Below, piece by piece: positions 8,301 through 13,963 of a stretch of 13,963 bases of DNA; the stretch's first letter is position 1; each line of letters opens with the position of its first letter. The notes beneath the pieces were generated by a model. The model was not told where the DNA came from and made no database searches. It worked only from the letters and a program-made list of their open reading frames with translations. The position numbers and the translations under genes are program-made. Source of the DNA: an uncultured Eubacteriales bacterium (lineage in GTDB: Bacteria; Bacillota; Clostridia; Oscillospirales; QAKW01); assembly GCA_902492505.1 (NCBI GenBank), contig CABULU010000047.1, positions 1 to 13,963 on the forward strand. Direction: 5' to 3'.

Positions 8301-8545
8301 AGTTAAGGGTCGGAAAAAACATGTACAGCATAGCACTGCCGCAGGGTATAATGAAAAAAGCATATGTCCATGGCGACACTGTGGTTTGGGCTGACAGTGA
8401 AAGTGCGGACATTCTTTTTGAAAAAGACGGTAAATTTACCGTTTCCGGCAAAGATACTGAGCATTTTCACATAGGCTATAACGGTAAGGTAAAAACCATA
8501 GACGTCGATTTCACCTGCAAAGCACAGCAAATCATTAAATTTTAA
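5309..8545 (+). CDS. Putative cytoplasmic glycoside hydrolase-like protein, 1078 residues
   Basis: Large protein without signal peptide or membrane segments; I do not recognise a named family. The first ~390 residues look beta-rich, as in carbohydrate-binding or jelly-roll modules. From about residue 393 (DGVITGTGDMVYINQDI) to 690 the pattern suits a TIM-barrel glycosidase, with acidic candidates at Glu613 (GAETMDSPTEF) and Glu678/Glu679 (GAHEINTEEG). Residues ~804-927 (IGNYGLLAFFAYN, AILKAVRNGAELMLSLAHL, KKVGHGKIILLN) resemble the glutamine-amidotransferase-like trimerisation domain seen in family 42 beta-galactosidases. A short beta-rich tail ends the protein. Aromatic and His residues are abundant, as in sugar-binding clefts. 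ATG 5309 has GGAGG at 5296-5300; the upstream ATG 5267 has none. No transporter or sugar regulator lies beside it. Hydrolase activity and substrate are inference. Confidence 0.6.
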   Translation: MEDYSMLFKEDNGPLIFPQKTYSYDFDFSPESEREYRLFFTGETELFYYWKTECCSRALYKRISDALVPGKTTAWGVEFKGADYPKVLTHKVLWQPSAAYIKLKDYTENWKAGVSAWAKNLKIRDDGYLRLLIEIRLTHEGEIKNHTKDKPDKVYTIDFPQGSYDTKKFEIEANIPNSTANVNYIIEGENFEGYIVFEAPFLTSSNGYNIIPSFAPDTAIYQRYFNWLGVNLSRAEWPCMKIDLNGKTVFNGEFFERCHRYSEKEITLSDESLINGRNHVEFTLTSDWHDALPYRLHELGIVSEASSCFNIIACPEVVTENIPFSLLLNIKTPCSLQLKSSAKAVSPLRFEKTGLHFLRLIYNIPVNGLDITLSNGEHTEKCCVLRVVKRGQDGVITGTGDMVYINQDITDTENFLKWYMQNNIGQLLTIRPVYRWSGSRKVHIDTWREMTNLFNGLGIKYSHMVDGREPQGFTANPQYELLAAKTEYESGFLGRQLHERDGAYCYWGDYDKLDDFRDVVNHYDTELLTDNMMRQHRQHPEKAGQDAHPSEMYDDGKRYRLCHNPYLPADMEIQAKDVINSFRIIKRDTTRHTGPSILFKYFCMAGYDWIGAETMDSPTEFLMAALRGAARAYNIERTGVHHALQWSSSPHDDPKRFMRYRLALYVTWMQGAHEINTEEGLWHMEECFCSYHRFSHAAKEHLKMQQDFSRYVATHQRRGYLRTKVGVLHGRYDGYPCFSHIVWGQSKSRFNPDFDAELSWQIPKLSFFPIDDKSWTTFKHFSHGEPFGLVSGNPRGNLDIVPVEKPIGNYGLLAFFAYNKAEKTDLDAILKAVRNGAELMLSLAHLTDTTNREDLENYRLHFCEHEIFNCLGFDSLPEFKNDSFNGISLPIAENLKAEDSEIIVKTDSGRALLIEKKVGHGKIILLNTKLYPANPAVKGLYTAEFEKRADAQNNSEYVTPVGEAEIQTAVYELANGDCEAYFIAVDWWNYPANVRQAKLRVGKNMYSIALPQGIMKKAYVHGDTVVWADSESADILFEKDGKFTVSGKDTEHFHIGYNGKVKTIDVDFTCKAQQIIKF

Positions 8546-8562
8546 AAGATAAAGGATAATCA

Positions 8563-9216
8563 GTGAATCTTAAAATTATAGCAAAAACAGAAAGTGATTT
8601 TCCGACTAAGTTCGGTCTGCCGCGTCAGAGCGGGATTGTCGAAGATAACCTCAGCAGAATAGTATTTGAAAAAGAGTACGCATCACCCGAGGCAATTCGC
8701 GGACTGGACGGCTATTCGCACATTTGGCTTATTTGGGGATTTTCTCAGATAAAGCAAAGAGGATGGTCACCTACTGTCAGACCACCGCGTCTTGGCGGAA
8801 ATAAGCGAATGGGAGTGTTTGCCACCCGCTCGCCTAATCGCCCCAACCCGCTGGGACTCAGCTGTGTGCGGCTTGCCGCAATAGAAGACGGCGCTTTGAT
8901 AGTTGACGGAGCAGACCTTATGGACGGCACCCCGATTTACGACATAAAGCCCTATCTCCCTTTTACCGACAGCAGACCAAACGCTTTGGGCGGATTTGCC
9001 GCAGAAGTATTCGGCGACCGTTTGGAGGTAGATATTGACAAAAGCCTTCTTGAGCTTGTTCCTGAAAATAAGCAACATGTACTGATTGAGATACTGAAGG
9101 GAGATCCAAGACCTGCATATCACAATGACGACAGAATTTACGGTTTTCAATTTGCAGACTTTGAAATTAAATTTACCGTAAAAAACGGCATATTGACAGT
9201 TATCAATATCTCATAA
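8563..9216 (+). CDS. trmO: tRNA (N6-threonylcarbamoyladenosine-37-N6)-methyltransferase TrmO
   Basis: SAM-dependent enzyme that methylates t6A at position 37 of tRNA-Thr to m6t6A; formerly TsaA/YaeB. The 217-residue protein has the full TsaA pattern: KFGLPRQSGI (17-25), AIRGLDGYSHIWLIWGF (44-60), WSPTVRPPRLGGN (68-80), GVFATRSPNRPNPLGLS (84-100) and DGTPIYDIKPYLPFTDS (121-137). The shorter C-terminal domain carries DPRPAY (181-186), also typical of the bacterial enzymes. The start is GTG at 8563, with AAAGGA (8551-8556) before it; the N-terminus aligns with the usual family start, so no upstream ATG is needed. It begins 17 bases after the preceding gene and is probably cotranscribed with it, though no functional link is evident. 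A terminator follows 7 bases after the stop. Confidence 0.95.
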   Translation: MNLKIIAKTESDFPTKFGLPRQSGIVEDNLSRIVFEKEYASPEAIRGLDGYSHIWLIWGFSQIKQRGWSPTVRPPRLGGNKRMGVFATRSPNRPNPLGLSCVRLAAIEDGALIVDGADLMDGTPIYDIKPYLPFTDSRPNALGGFAAEVFGDRLEVDIDKSLLELVPENKQHVLIEILKGDPRPAYHNDDRIYGFQFADFEIKFTVKNGILTVINIS

Positions 9217-9223
9217 ATATAAT

Positions 9224-9254
9224 AAAATCCCGGCGGTAATATGCCGGGATTTTT
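9224..9254. terminator. Terminator after trmO, possibly bidirectional
   Basis: AAAATCCCGGC (9224-9234) and GCCGGGATTTT (9243-9253) form an 11-bp perfect stem with an 8-base loop. The flanking A's and T's make it usable on the plus strand after trmO and on the minus strand after the trkH remnant, whose stop is at 9266-9264. Confidence 0.88.
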
Positions 9255-9263
9255 AAATTAAAT

Positions 9264-10090
9264 CTAAAACCGCGAACTTCTTTTCCACGTATTTGGAGAA
9301 AACAGCATTAGAATCGGAAATATTTCCGGTCTTCCCATTAGCACACACAGTGAAAGCAACAGCTTTGACGCGTCTGATAAAATGCAAAATTTCAGCAGGT
9401 CCCGCAAAACCCAGTCCCGGACCTACATTTAAGATACATGCTTTAGCACTTGTAAAAATTGTTTCCGCATCATAATTTTTAAGAGAAAGTGCCAGTGCGC
9501 TGACAAGCGTAATAAGCATATATAAAAGAAAAAACACCCGCACGCAAAAGTATAAGAACACGTGATACTTTGATACCACCCGCCGTATTCCCGGAACACG
9601 CACCAATCATCAGAGGTACAAGAAGAACCTTACTGAACTGAGGCCAGTGATTAAAATCCGCGATGGCAAAGCCGGTAGGCGTAATTATAGACGACACCTG
9701 GAAAAACGAATACCGCAGCGCAGTAATGAAGTCATCGTAAGGAGACGTAATATTGACGGCAATCAGCGTGTGGAAGCCACAACAATCAATATATAAAGTC
9801 TGAATTCCTCGTTTCTGAAAACTGCGTCCGCCTTTTTTAGCAAAAGCAGAAAATACAGATTGAAATTTGTACCCAAAAGCAGCATAAATACGCTAATTAC
9901 GACATCAATATACGCACTGTTATAAGCGCCTATACGGACGCCTTAATCCCGAATCCCCCGGTGCCTGCCGTACCGAAAGCGTGGACTACAGCGTCAAAAA
10001 GAGGCATATTTACGAAAAGAAGCAGCACAATTTCAAAAAGCGTCAGAAATACATTGATAAAATTAAGAATACGAAAAAGGTATAATACAA
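9264..10090 (-). pseudogene. trkH: TrkH potassium uptake protein, decayed remnant
   Basis: TrkH is the membrane pore of the Trk potassium-uptake system. On the minus strand, broken pieces of its C-terminal half follow in order: NFINVFLTLFEIVLLLF and AFGTAGTGGFGIKASV, then AYNSAYIDVVISVFMLLLG, then VSSIITPTGFAIADF and ACSGNTAGGIKVSRVLILL, then LLYMLITLVSALALSL and ACILNVGPGLGFAGP, ending MGRPEIFPILMLFSPNTWKR. The pore-loop repeats (TAGTGGF, ITPTGFA, NTAGGI, NVGPGLG) are recognisable. In-frame stops occur at 9932-9930 (TAG) and 9765-9763 (TGA). Further frame changes fall near 9540, where the usual cytoplasmic loop of some 40-50 residues is missing, and near 9370. The N-terminal half is absent. 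With at least four disruptions this cannot make a working channel. Plus-strand reading frames over this stretch are antisense shadows. Confidence 0.9.
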
Positions 10091-10104
10091 AGCGTCGATG
10101 CTGA

Positions 10105-10346
10105 TGTCATATGCATTCTGCATTGAATGGATGTGATGACATTATCGTCATCATCACCCGTAAGGGCTACAAAAACATCATCGCATGCGGCAGCGTTGCC
10201 GTTTATGCAAAAACGTCAAGCGTATCCGAAACCTCCGCGCACACTGCTGCGCTGCGCTCAATAACCGTAATGTCATGCCGCTCTTTTGAAAGCTCACTTG
10301 CAACAGAATACCATATGCGCCACGCGCCCGCAACAATTATTCTCAT
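10105..10346 (-). pseudogene. trkA: TrkA N-terminal fragment, decayed
   Basis: TrkA is the NAD-binding regulatory subunit that gates TrkH. From ATG at 10346-10344 the minus strand reads MRIIVAGAWRIWYSVASELS and KERHDITVIERSAAVCAEVS, a clear Rossmann start. The nucleotide-binding GxGxxG motif now reads GAWRIW: the second and third glycines are both Trp, each explained by one G-to-T change. A stop at 10205-10203 is bypassed if one A is restored (DVFA-I-NGNAAACDD). A short deletion then precedes DVFVALTGDDDDNVITS, and the protein ends abruptly near 10105 where TrkH sequence begins. The rest of TrkA, normally about 450 residues in the two-domain form, is gone. AAAGGA at 10365-10360 is a distant ribosome binding site. 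Confidence 0.87.
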
Positions 10347-10403
10347 ATCCCAGTACGAGTCCTTTCGTCGTCTTTATAAAATTTAATACTGCAACCGCAA
10401 GTC

Positions 10404-10432
10404 ATTATTTCAGCAATAAATAAGACAGTCAA
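10404..10432 (-). promoter_or_regulatory. Likely relic promoter of the trkA-trkH locus
   Basis: On the minus strand TTGACT (10432-10427), 17 bases, then AATAAT (10409-10404). It would start RNA near 10397, about 50 bases before the trkA ATG. Its -35 box lies in the left arm of the hairpin at 10421-10452. Confidence 0.45.
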
Positions 10433-10452
10433 TTACAGTATTGACTGTCTTA
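10421..10452. repeat. 12-bp inverted repeat between the divergent trk remnant and rnf operon
   Basis: TAAGACAGTCAA (10421-10432) and TTGACTGTCTTA (10441-10452) are perfect arms around 8 bases (TTACAGTA). Neither side has a proper T-run, so it is a poor terminator. Its position between divergent promoters, overlapping the minus-strand -35, suits an operator, but that role is inferred. Confidence 0.5.
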
Positions 10453-10504
10453 AAAATAATGCGCATATATAATACTATCGATAACGCTAATTTTTTTATA
10501 GCGG

Positions 10505-10533
10505 TTGAAATTATACGCATTTTATATTATAAT
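10505..10533 (+). promoter_or_regulatory. Sigma-A promoter of the rnf operon
   Basis: TTGAAA (10505-10510), 17 bases, TATAAT (10528-10533): five of six and six of six consensus positions at optimal spacing. RNA would begin near 10540, giving a leader of about 55 bases. Confidence 0.82.
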
Positions 10534-10548
10534 ATGAAAAATTGTCGA

Positions 10549-10575
10549 TTTTTAACCTTACGGCAAAGTTAAAAA
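10549..10575 (+). repeat. Hairpin in the rnf leader
   Basis: TTTTTAAC (10549-10556) pairs with GTTAAAAA (10568-10575); two more T-A pairs follow a C-A mismatch, closing a loop ACGGC. It lies between the predicted RNA start and the GGAGG at 10583-10587. It is only moderately stable and may affect translation or RNA stability. Confidence 0.4.
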
Positions 10576-10594
10576 ACCCTTTGGAGGATAAATT

Positions 10595-12487
10595 GTGAAA
10601 ACTAAAATAATCGGTCAGTTGAAAAGCAGGCGCTTTTACATACGACTGATGACAGCGGCGATACTTGTAATGTCATTTATTCCGTTTTGCAATCCAATAA
10701 CTGAATACGGTGGCGTTCAGAACAGCAGCCTTATCACCGTCATGAAAAACATGGGTTCCGTTATTCAGTACTTTTCAACGGAAATCCCTCAATTCTCGGC
10801 ATATTCAAACGTGCTTTTTATAATGGTAATATTGCTATATGTCGCGCTTATCGGTATGCTTTTCGGTTTTCTTCTGCTGTTTTCGCACGACGAAAGCTAC
10901 CGTGAACACGGTCAGAATTCCATTTTATATTCAGCAGCCGTAATGACTGTTGTATTTATTGTTTTATGTATTCTGTACTTTAATATCAACATAGCCATGT
11001 ATAAATTCGGCAGCGTCGCCGTGTACCGCAAGCTGCTCATTATTTTCCGCATGCCTTTGTTTCTTATAATATTTACAGTAATCAGCGCAGCTATCCTCGT
11101 TCTTTCGGCGCTTGAAAAAGGCTTTAGTCTACCGGACATGAAATACCGTGTTAAATCGGCGCTTTCACACCGCTTTAAGGGCGGCGTACATGTCCCGTAC
11201 AATAAGGTGACAAGCAAAATGGCTATAGAGACGCTGCCGCCAGCAAAAATAATGATATATCCTCTTTCCCAGCACATAGGTGCAGCATGCGAAAGCCTTG
11301 TAAAGGCAGGTGATACAGTAAGGATCGGACAGAAAATCGCAGATACCGACGCTTTTGTATCCGCTCCGATACACGCAACAGTGTCGGGCAAGGTGTTAAA
11401 AGTAGACTATATGCCGCACCCTACACTGAACAGCGCTCCCGCCATTGTTGTGGAAAACGATTTTGAGGACAGCGAACACGAATCTCTCAAAATAACGTGC
11501 GCCGATTACAAGTCGCTTTCCACAGAAAAACTCATATCAATAATACGTGAGGCAGGTATAACGGGTATGGGAGGGGCGTCTTTTCCCACTCATGTTAAAA
11601 TTCAGTCTGCACTTAAAGACAATATAGACACACTCATTATAAACGCAGCGGAATGCGAGCCGTATCTTTCAAACGACAACCGCGTCATTCTTGAAAATTG
11701 CGACGAGCTTATCGGCGGCATCGACATACTGCGGCATATCTTCGGATTGAAAAACGCATATATAGGAATTGAATCCAATAAGCCGCAAGCAATAAAAGTG
11801 CTCAATAAGGCGACACATAAAACAGGCATAAGGGTTGTTGTATTACGTGCCAAATACCCGCAGGGCGGTGAAAAGCAGTTGATAAAGGCGGTCTGCAACA
11901 GAACAGTGCCGTCAGGCAAGCTGCCCTCAAATATCGGCTGCTCTATTTTCAACGTCGACACTGCCGCTGCAATATACCGCGCGGTGGTTTTGGGTATGCC
12001 CGTTATGAGAAGAATCGTAACGGTGGCGGGAAGCGGTGTGGAAAATCCCTGCAACCTCAGCGTGCGGCTCGGCACGCCGTTTTCACACGTGCTTGAAGCA
12101 TGCGGTCTTAAAGAGGAAGCAAAGAAAATCGTCATGGGCGGACCAATGATGGGTATTTCGCAGTACTCACTTGAAGCTCCCGTAATAAAAGGAACATCCG
12201 GTCTTTTATGCTTTACCGAGAATGAGGTAGAAAGCGACGAAGACGCCGCATGTATCCGTTGCGGTGGATGCGTCAGTGCGTGTCCCATGAATCTCACACC
12301 AAACTATATCGCCATGTACACAAAGCTGCGTGATTTTGATACATGCGAAAAGCTTAACGCCGCCGACTGTATAGAATGCGGATGCTGCTCATTCACATGC
12401 CCGGCAAAAATCCCGCTCGTTCAGTATATGCGTCTTGCAAAGCAAAACGTAATTGAAAAAAGAAAAAGGCAGGTGACAAAAAAATGA
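10595..12487 (+). CDS. rnfC: Rnf complex subunit RnfC with an N-terminal four-helix membrane domain
   Basis: RnfC is the peripheral NADH-binding iron-sulfur subunit of the ion-pumping ferredoxin:NAD+ oxidoreductase. The RnfC part begins at about residue 193 (FKGGVHVPYNK), where normal RnfC proteins start. It continues with the nucleotide/FMN-binding GITGMGGASFPTHVK (321-335), ECEPYLSNDNR (353-363), NVDTAAAIYRA (453-463), and two 4Fe-4S clusters: Cys553/556/559/563 and Cys592/595/598/602. Before it stand about 190 extra residues with four hydrophobic helices, roughly 14-33, 71-97, 109-131 and 146-173, and a basic N-terminal end that predicts both ends inside. GTG 10595 with GGAGG (10583-10587, 7 bases away) supports this start; no stop or good internal start separates the two parts. 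First gene of the operon, overlapping rnfD by four bases. Confidence 0.93.
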   Translation: MKTKIIGQLKSRRFYIRLMTAAILVMSFIPFCNPITEYGGVQNSSLITVMKNMGSVIQYFSTEIPQFSAYSNVLFIMVILLYVALIGMLFGFLLLFSHDESYREHGQNSILYSAAVMTVVFIVLCILYFNINIAMYKFGSVAVYRKLLIIFRMPLFLIIFTVISAAILVLSALEKGFSLPDMKYRVKSALSHRFKGGVHVPYNKVTSKMAIETLPPAKIMIYPLSQHIGAACESLVKAGDTVRIGQKIADTDAFVSAPIHATVSGKVLKVDYMPHPTLNSAPAIVVENDFEDSEHESLKITCADYKSLSTEKLISIIREAGITGMGGASFPTHVKIQSALKDNIDTLIINAAECEPYLSNDNRVILENCDELIGGIDILRHIFGLKNAYIGIESNKPQAIKVLNKATHKTGIRVVVLRAKYPQGGEKQLIKAVCNRTVPSGKLPSNIGCSIFNVDTAAAIYRAVVLGMPVMRRIVTVAGSGVENPCNLSVRLGTPFSHVLEACGLKEEAKKIVMGGPMMGISQYSLEAPVIKGTSGLLCFTENEVESDEDAACIRCGGCVSACPMNLTPNYIAMYTKLRDFDTCEKLNAADCIECGCCSFTCPAKIPLVQYMRLAKQNVIEKRKRQVTKK

Positions 12488-13515
12488 GCGACTTGTATTA
12501 TGTATCGTCGTCTCCTCACATAAAAAGCAGCAAGACGGTACAGTCGGTAATGCGCGATGTCATCATCGCACTGACCCCCGCTCTTTTGGGAGCTGTGCTG
12601 TTCTTTTCTTTCCGTGCGCTTGTAATTGTTGCCGTTAGCGTTTCATCCTGTGTACTTTTTGAGTTTTTGTATAACCTTATATTTAAAAAGCCTCAGTCTG
12701 TAAGCGACCTATCCGCGGTTGTAACAGGAATGCTGCTTGGCTTTAATATGCCGGTAACGGCACCCGTTTACCTTCCCGTAATCGGTGCTGCATTTGCCAT
12801 AATTGTAGTTAAGATGCTGTACGGCGGACTGGGCAAAAATATTGCAAATCCCGCTCTCTGCGGACGCATATTCCTGTTTTTATCCTTTTCTTCATATATG
12901 ACAAATTGGGTTGATGCGTCAACCGCCATAAACAGGACTGCAAATTCCCTGCCTCTGTTTGCAAATACCGACGTTGTTTCATCGGCAACACCGCTTGCCT
13001 ATCTCAAAAACGGCGATCCGTCTATTTTGAACGATGTGCCTCTGAGCTCGGCGTTTATAGGCACAATAGGTGGGTGTTTGGGGGAAACGTCGGCAATACT
13101 TCTGATTATCGGCGGACTTTATCTCCTGTACAAAAAAATAATAACATGGCACATACCTGCGGCATATCTGGGAACAGTGGCAATTATAACCTTTCTGTTT
13201 CCGCATATGGAAGGTATTACACGACTTCAGTTTATGGCCTACAATCTTTTCAGCGGCGGTCTTATGCTGGGTGCTATATTTATGGCAACCGATTATGCCA
13301 CAAGTCCGGTAACGCCTAAAGGAAGAATTATTTTCGGTATCGGCTGCGGTCTGCTGACTGTATTTATAAGATATTTCGGCGGTTATCCGGAAGGCGTGTC
13401 CTTTGCCATACTTCTTATGAATTTCTTAACCTGGTTTATAGACAAACATACAATTCCCACAAAGTTCGGAGGCGAGAGTAAATATGCAAGAATCTTCAAA
13501 AAAGCAAAAGAATGA
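12484..13515 (+). CDS. rnfD: Rnf complex subunit RnfD
   Basis: Integral membrane subunit of the Rnf complex, related to NqrB; it carries a covalently bound FMN and forms part of the ion pathway. The 343-residue protein has many membrane helices, for example around 27-60, 92-112, 189-217, 226-240, 255-270 and 281-316. The flavinylation motif is SSATP (166-170), with Thr169 as the expected FMN attachment residue. Other family marks are LGKNIANPALCGRIF (116-130), IGGCLGETSA (195-204), the segment MATDYATSPVTPKGR (267-281) and GYPEGVSFAILLMN (300-313). Translation is coupled to rnfC: its ATG overlaps the rnfC stop as ATGA. The family length is normal and nothing appears damaged. Confidence 0.95.
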   Translation: MSDLYYVSSSPHIKSSKTVQSVMRDVIIALTPALLGAVLFFSFRALVIVAVSVSSCVLFEFLYNLIFKKPQSVSDLSAVVTGMLLGFNMPVTAPVYLPVIGAAFAIIVVKMLYGGLGKNIANPALCGRIFLFLSFSSYMTNWVDASTAINRTANSLPLFANTDVVSSATPLAYLKNGDPSILNDVPLSSAFIGTIGGCLGETSAILLIIGGLYLLYKKIITWHIPAAYLGTVAIITFLFPHMEGITRLQFMAYNLFSGGLMLGAIFMATDYATSPVTPKGRIIFGIGCGLLTVFIRYFGGYPEGVSFAILLMNFLTWFIDKHTIPTKFGGESKYARIFKKAKE

Positions 13516-13963
13516 GATTATCCGACTTTCGCTGACTCTCTGCCTTATCGCAGGAATCACCGCCGCACTGGTGGCGCTTGTAAACGCTGTTACGTCTCCC
13601 GAAATAACGCGCAGAAATGAAGAAAAAACATCAGTTTCGCTAAAATCCGTTATGCCCCAGGCAGACGAATTTGAACAGTACGATTACAGCGGCGGCAGCA
13701 TTATGTCGGATGATGGCAAAGAGGTTGCAGTTGACGGAGTTTGGAGAGCAAAGCTGGGCGGCGAGTATATCGGCATATGCGTCAAGGTAAGTCCCAAGGG
13801 CTACGGTGGCGCCATTGAAACTATCGTCGGCATAGACAATGAAGGTAAAATCACAGATACTCAAATTGTTTCTATGGCAGAAACCTCAGGCATCGGAACA
13901 AAAATAGAAAGCGACTCCTTTTTATTGCAGTTTAAAGATAAAAGCGGCAATATCGCCGGCGTA
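13484..13963 (+). CDS. rnfG: Rnf complex subunit RnfG (3' end outside the window)
   Basis: RnfG is a single-helix membrane-anchored subunit with a covalent FMN on the outer side of the membrane. The frame opens at ATG 13484, 32 bases inside rnfD in another frame, with GGAGG at 13468-13472. The 160 visible residues start MQESSKKQKNEIIRLSLTLC, with one membrane helix at about 13-38 (LSLTLCLIAGITAALVALVN). The extracellular part follows, with VSPKGYGGAIETIVGID and MAETSGIGTKIE, matching the usual GYGG and ETPGLGTK segments of RnfG. The flavin attachment motif (SGAT type) lies beyond the right edge. The frame is open to the last base. rnfE, rnfA and rnfB should follow in the clostridial order CDGEAB. 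Confidence 0.92.
   Translation, partial: MQESSKKQKNEIIRLSLTLCLIAGITAALVALVNAVTSPEITRRNEEKTSVSLKSVMPQADEFEQYDYSGGSIMSDDGKEVAVDGVWRAKLGGEYIGICVKVSPKGYGGAIETIVGIDNEGKITDTQIVSMAETSGIGTKIESDSFLLQFKDKSGNIAGV

Noticed and set aside
10111..10386. 91-codon plus-strand frame between trkH remnant and rnf
   Set aside because: The minus strand of the same bases reads as the N-terminus of TrkA, so this frame is a shadow of a pseudogene; it has no good ribosome binding site.
10421..10452. Inverted repeat read as a rho-independent terminator
   Set aside because: The stem is strong but neither strand has a T-run after it, and no plus-strand gene ends just before it.
11602..12297. 231-codon minus-strand frame under rnfC
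   Set aside because: It lies wholly opposite conserved RnfC motifs including the first iron-sulfur cluster and shows no family resemblance.

Overview
The window reads as a chromosomal segment of an anaerobic member of the Firmicutes, class Clostridia, with moderate GC. The evidence is a pyruvate,phosphate dikinase of the clostridial type, a clostridial-type citrate synthase, an Rnf operon in the clostridial order (rnfC-rnfD-rnfG), strong GGAGG ribosome binding sites and sigma-A promoters close to consensus. A gut Oscillospiraceae/Ruminococcaceae-like lineage is my guess; the sequence does not settle it. No phage genes, insertion sequences, CRISPR array, rRNA or tRNA genes were seen.

Layout, left to right. 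(1) 1-1308: the C-terminal half of pyruvate,phosphate dikinase, split by a one-base frameshift in an A-run at 617-620 and closed by a strong terminator. (2) 1528-3180: an ECF-like sigma factor with a winged-helix-like segment and about 300 residues of unknown sequence fused behind it. A possible autoregulatory ECF promoter overlaps an inverted repeat just upstream. (3) 3181-3748: a very AT-rich spacer holding a hairpin that would hide a ribosome binding site, a possibly decayed 23-codon reading frame, and a consensus promoter (TTGACA-N17-TATAAT) whose -10 lies in a perfect 18-bp palindrome. (4) 3749-5110: citrate synthase, with its own terminator. (5) 5309-8545: a 1078-residue cytoplasmic protein that looks like a glycoside hydrolase, followed after 17 bases by trmO (8563-9216), a tRNA modification gene, then a terminator that may serve both strands. 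(6) 9264-10346, minus strand: remains of a trkA-trkH potassium-uptake locus, heavily frameshifted, with most of trkA and the N-terminal half of trkH deleted. (7) 10505 to the right edge: the start of an rnf operon with promoter, leader hairpin, rnfC, rnfD and a partial rnfG. rnfE, rnfA and rnfB are expected beyond the edge.

Functionally, the intact genes are central and energy metabolism: PPDK (pyruvate/PEP interconversion with pyrophosphate), citrate synthase (entry to the oxidative TCA branch and glutamate synthesis) and Rnf (ferredoxin:NAD+ oxidoreductase that pumps ions). Except for rnf, the genes are separated by terminators and form independent transcription units, so this is not one joint pathway. 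The most unusual intact features are the four-helix membrane domain fused to the N-terminus of RnfC and the large C-terminal extension of the sigma factor.
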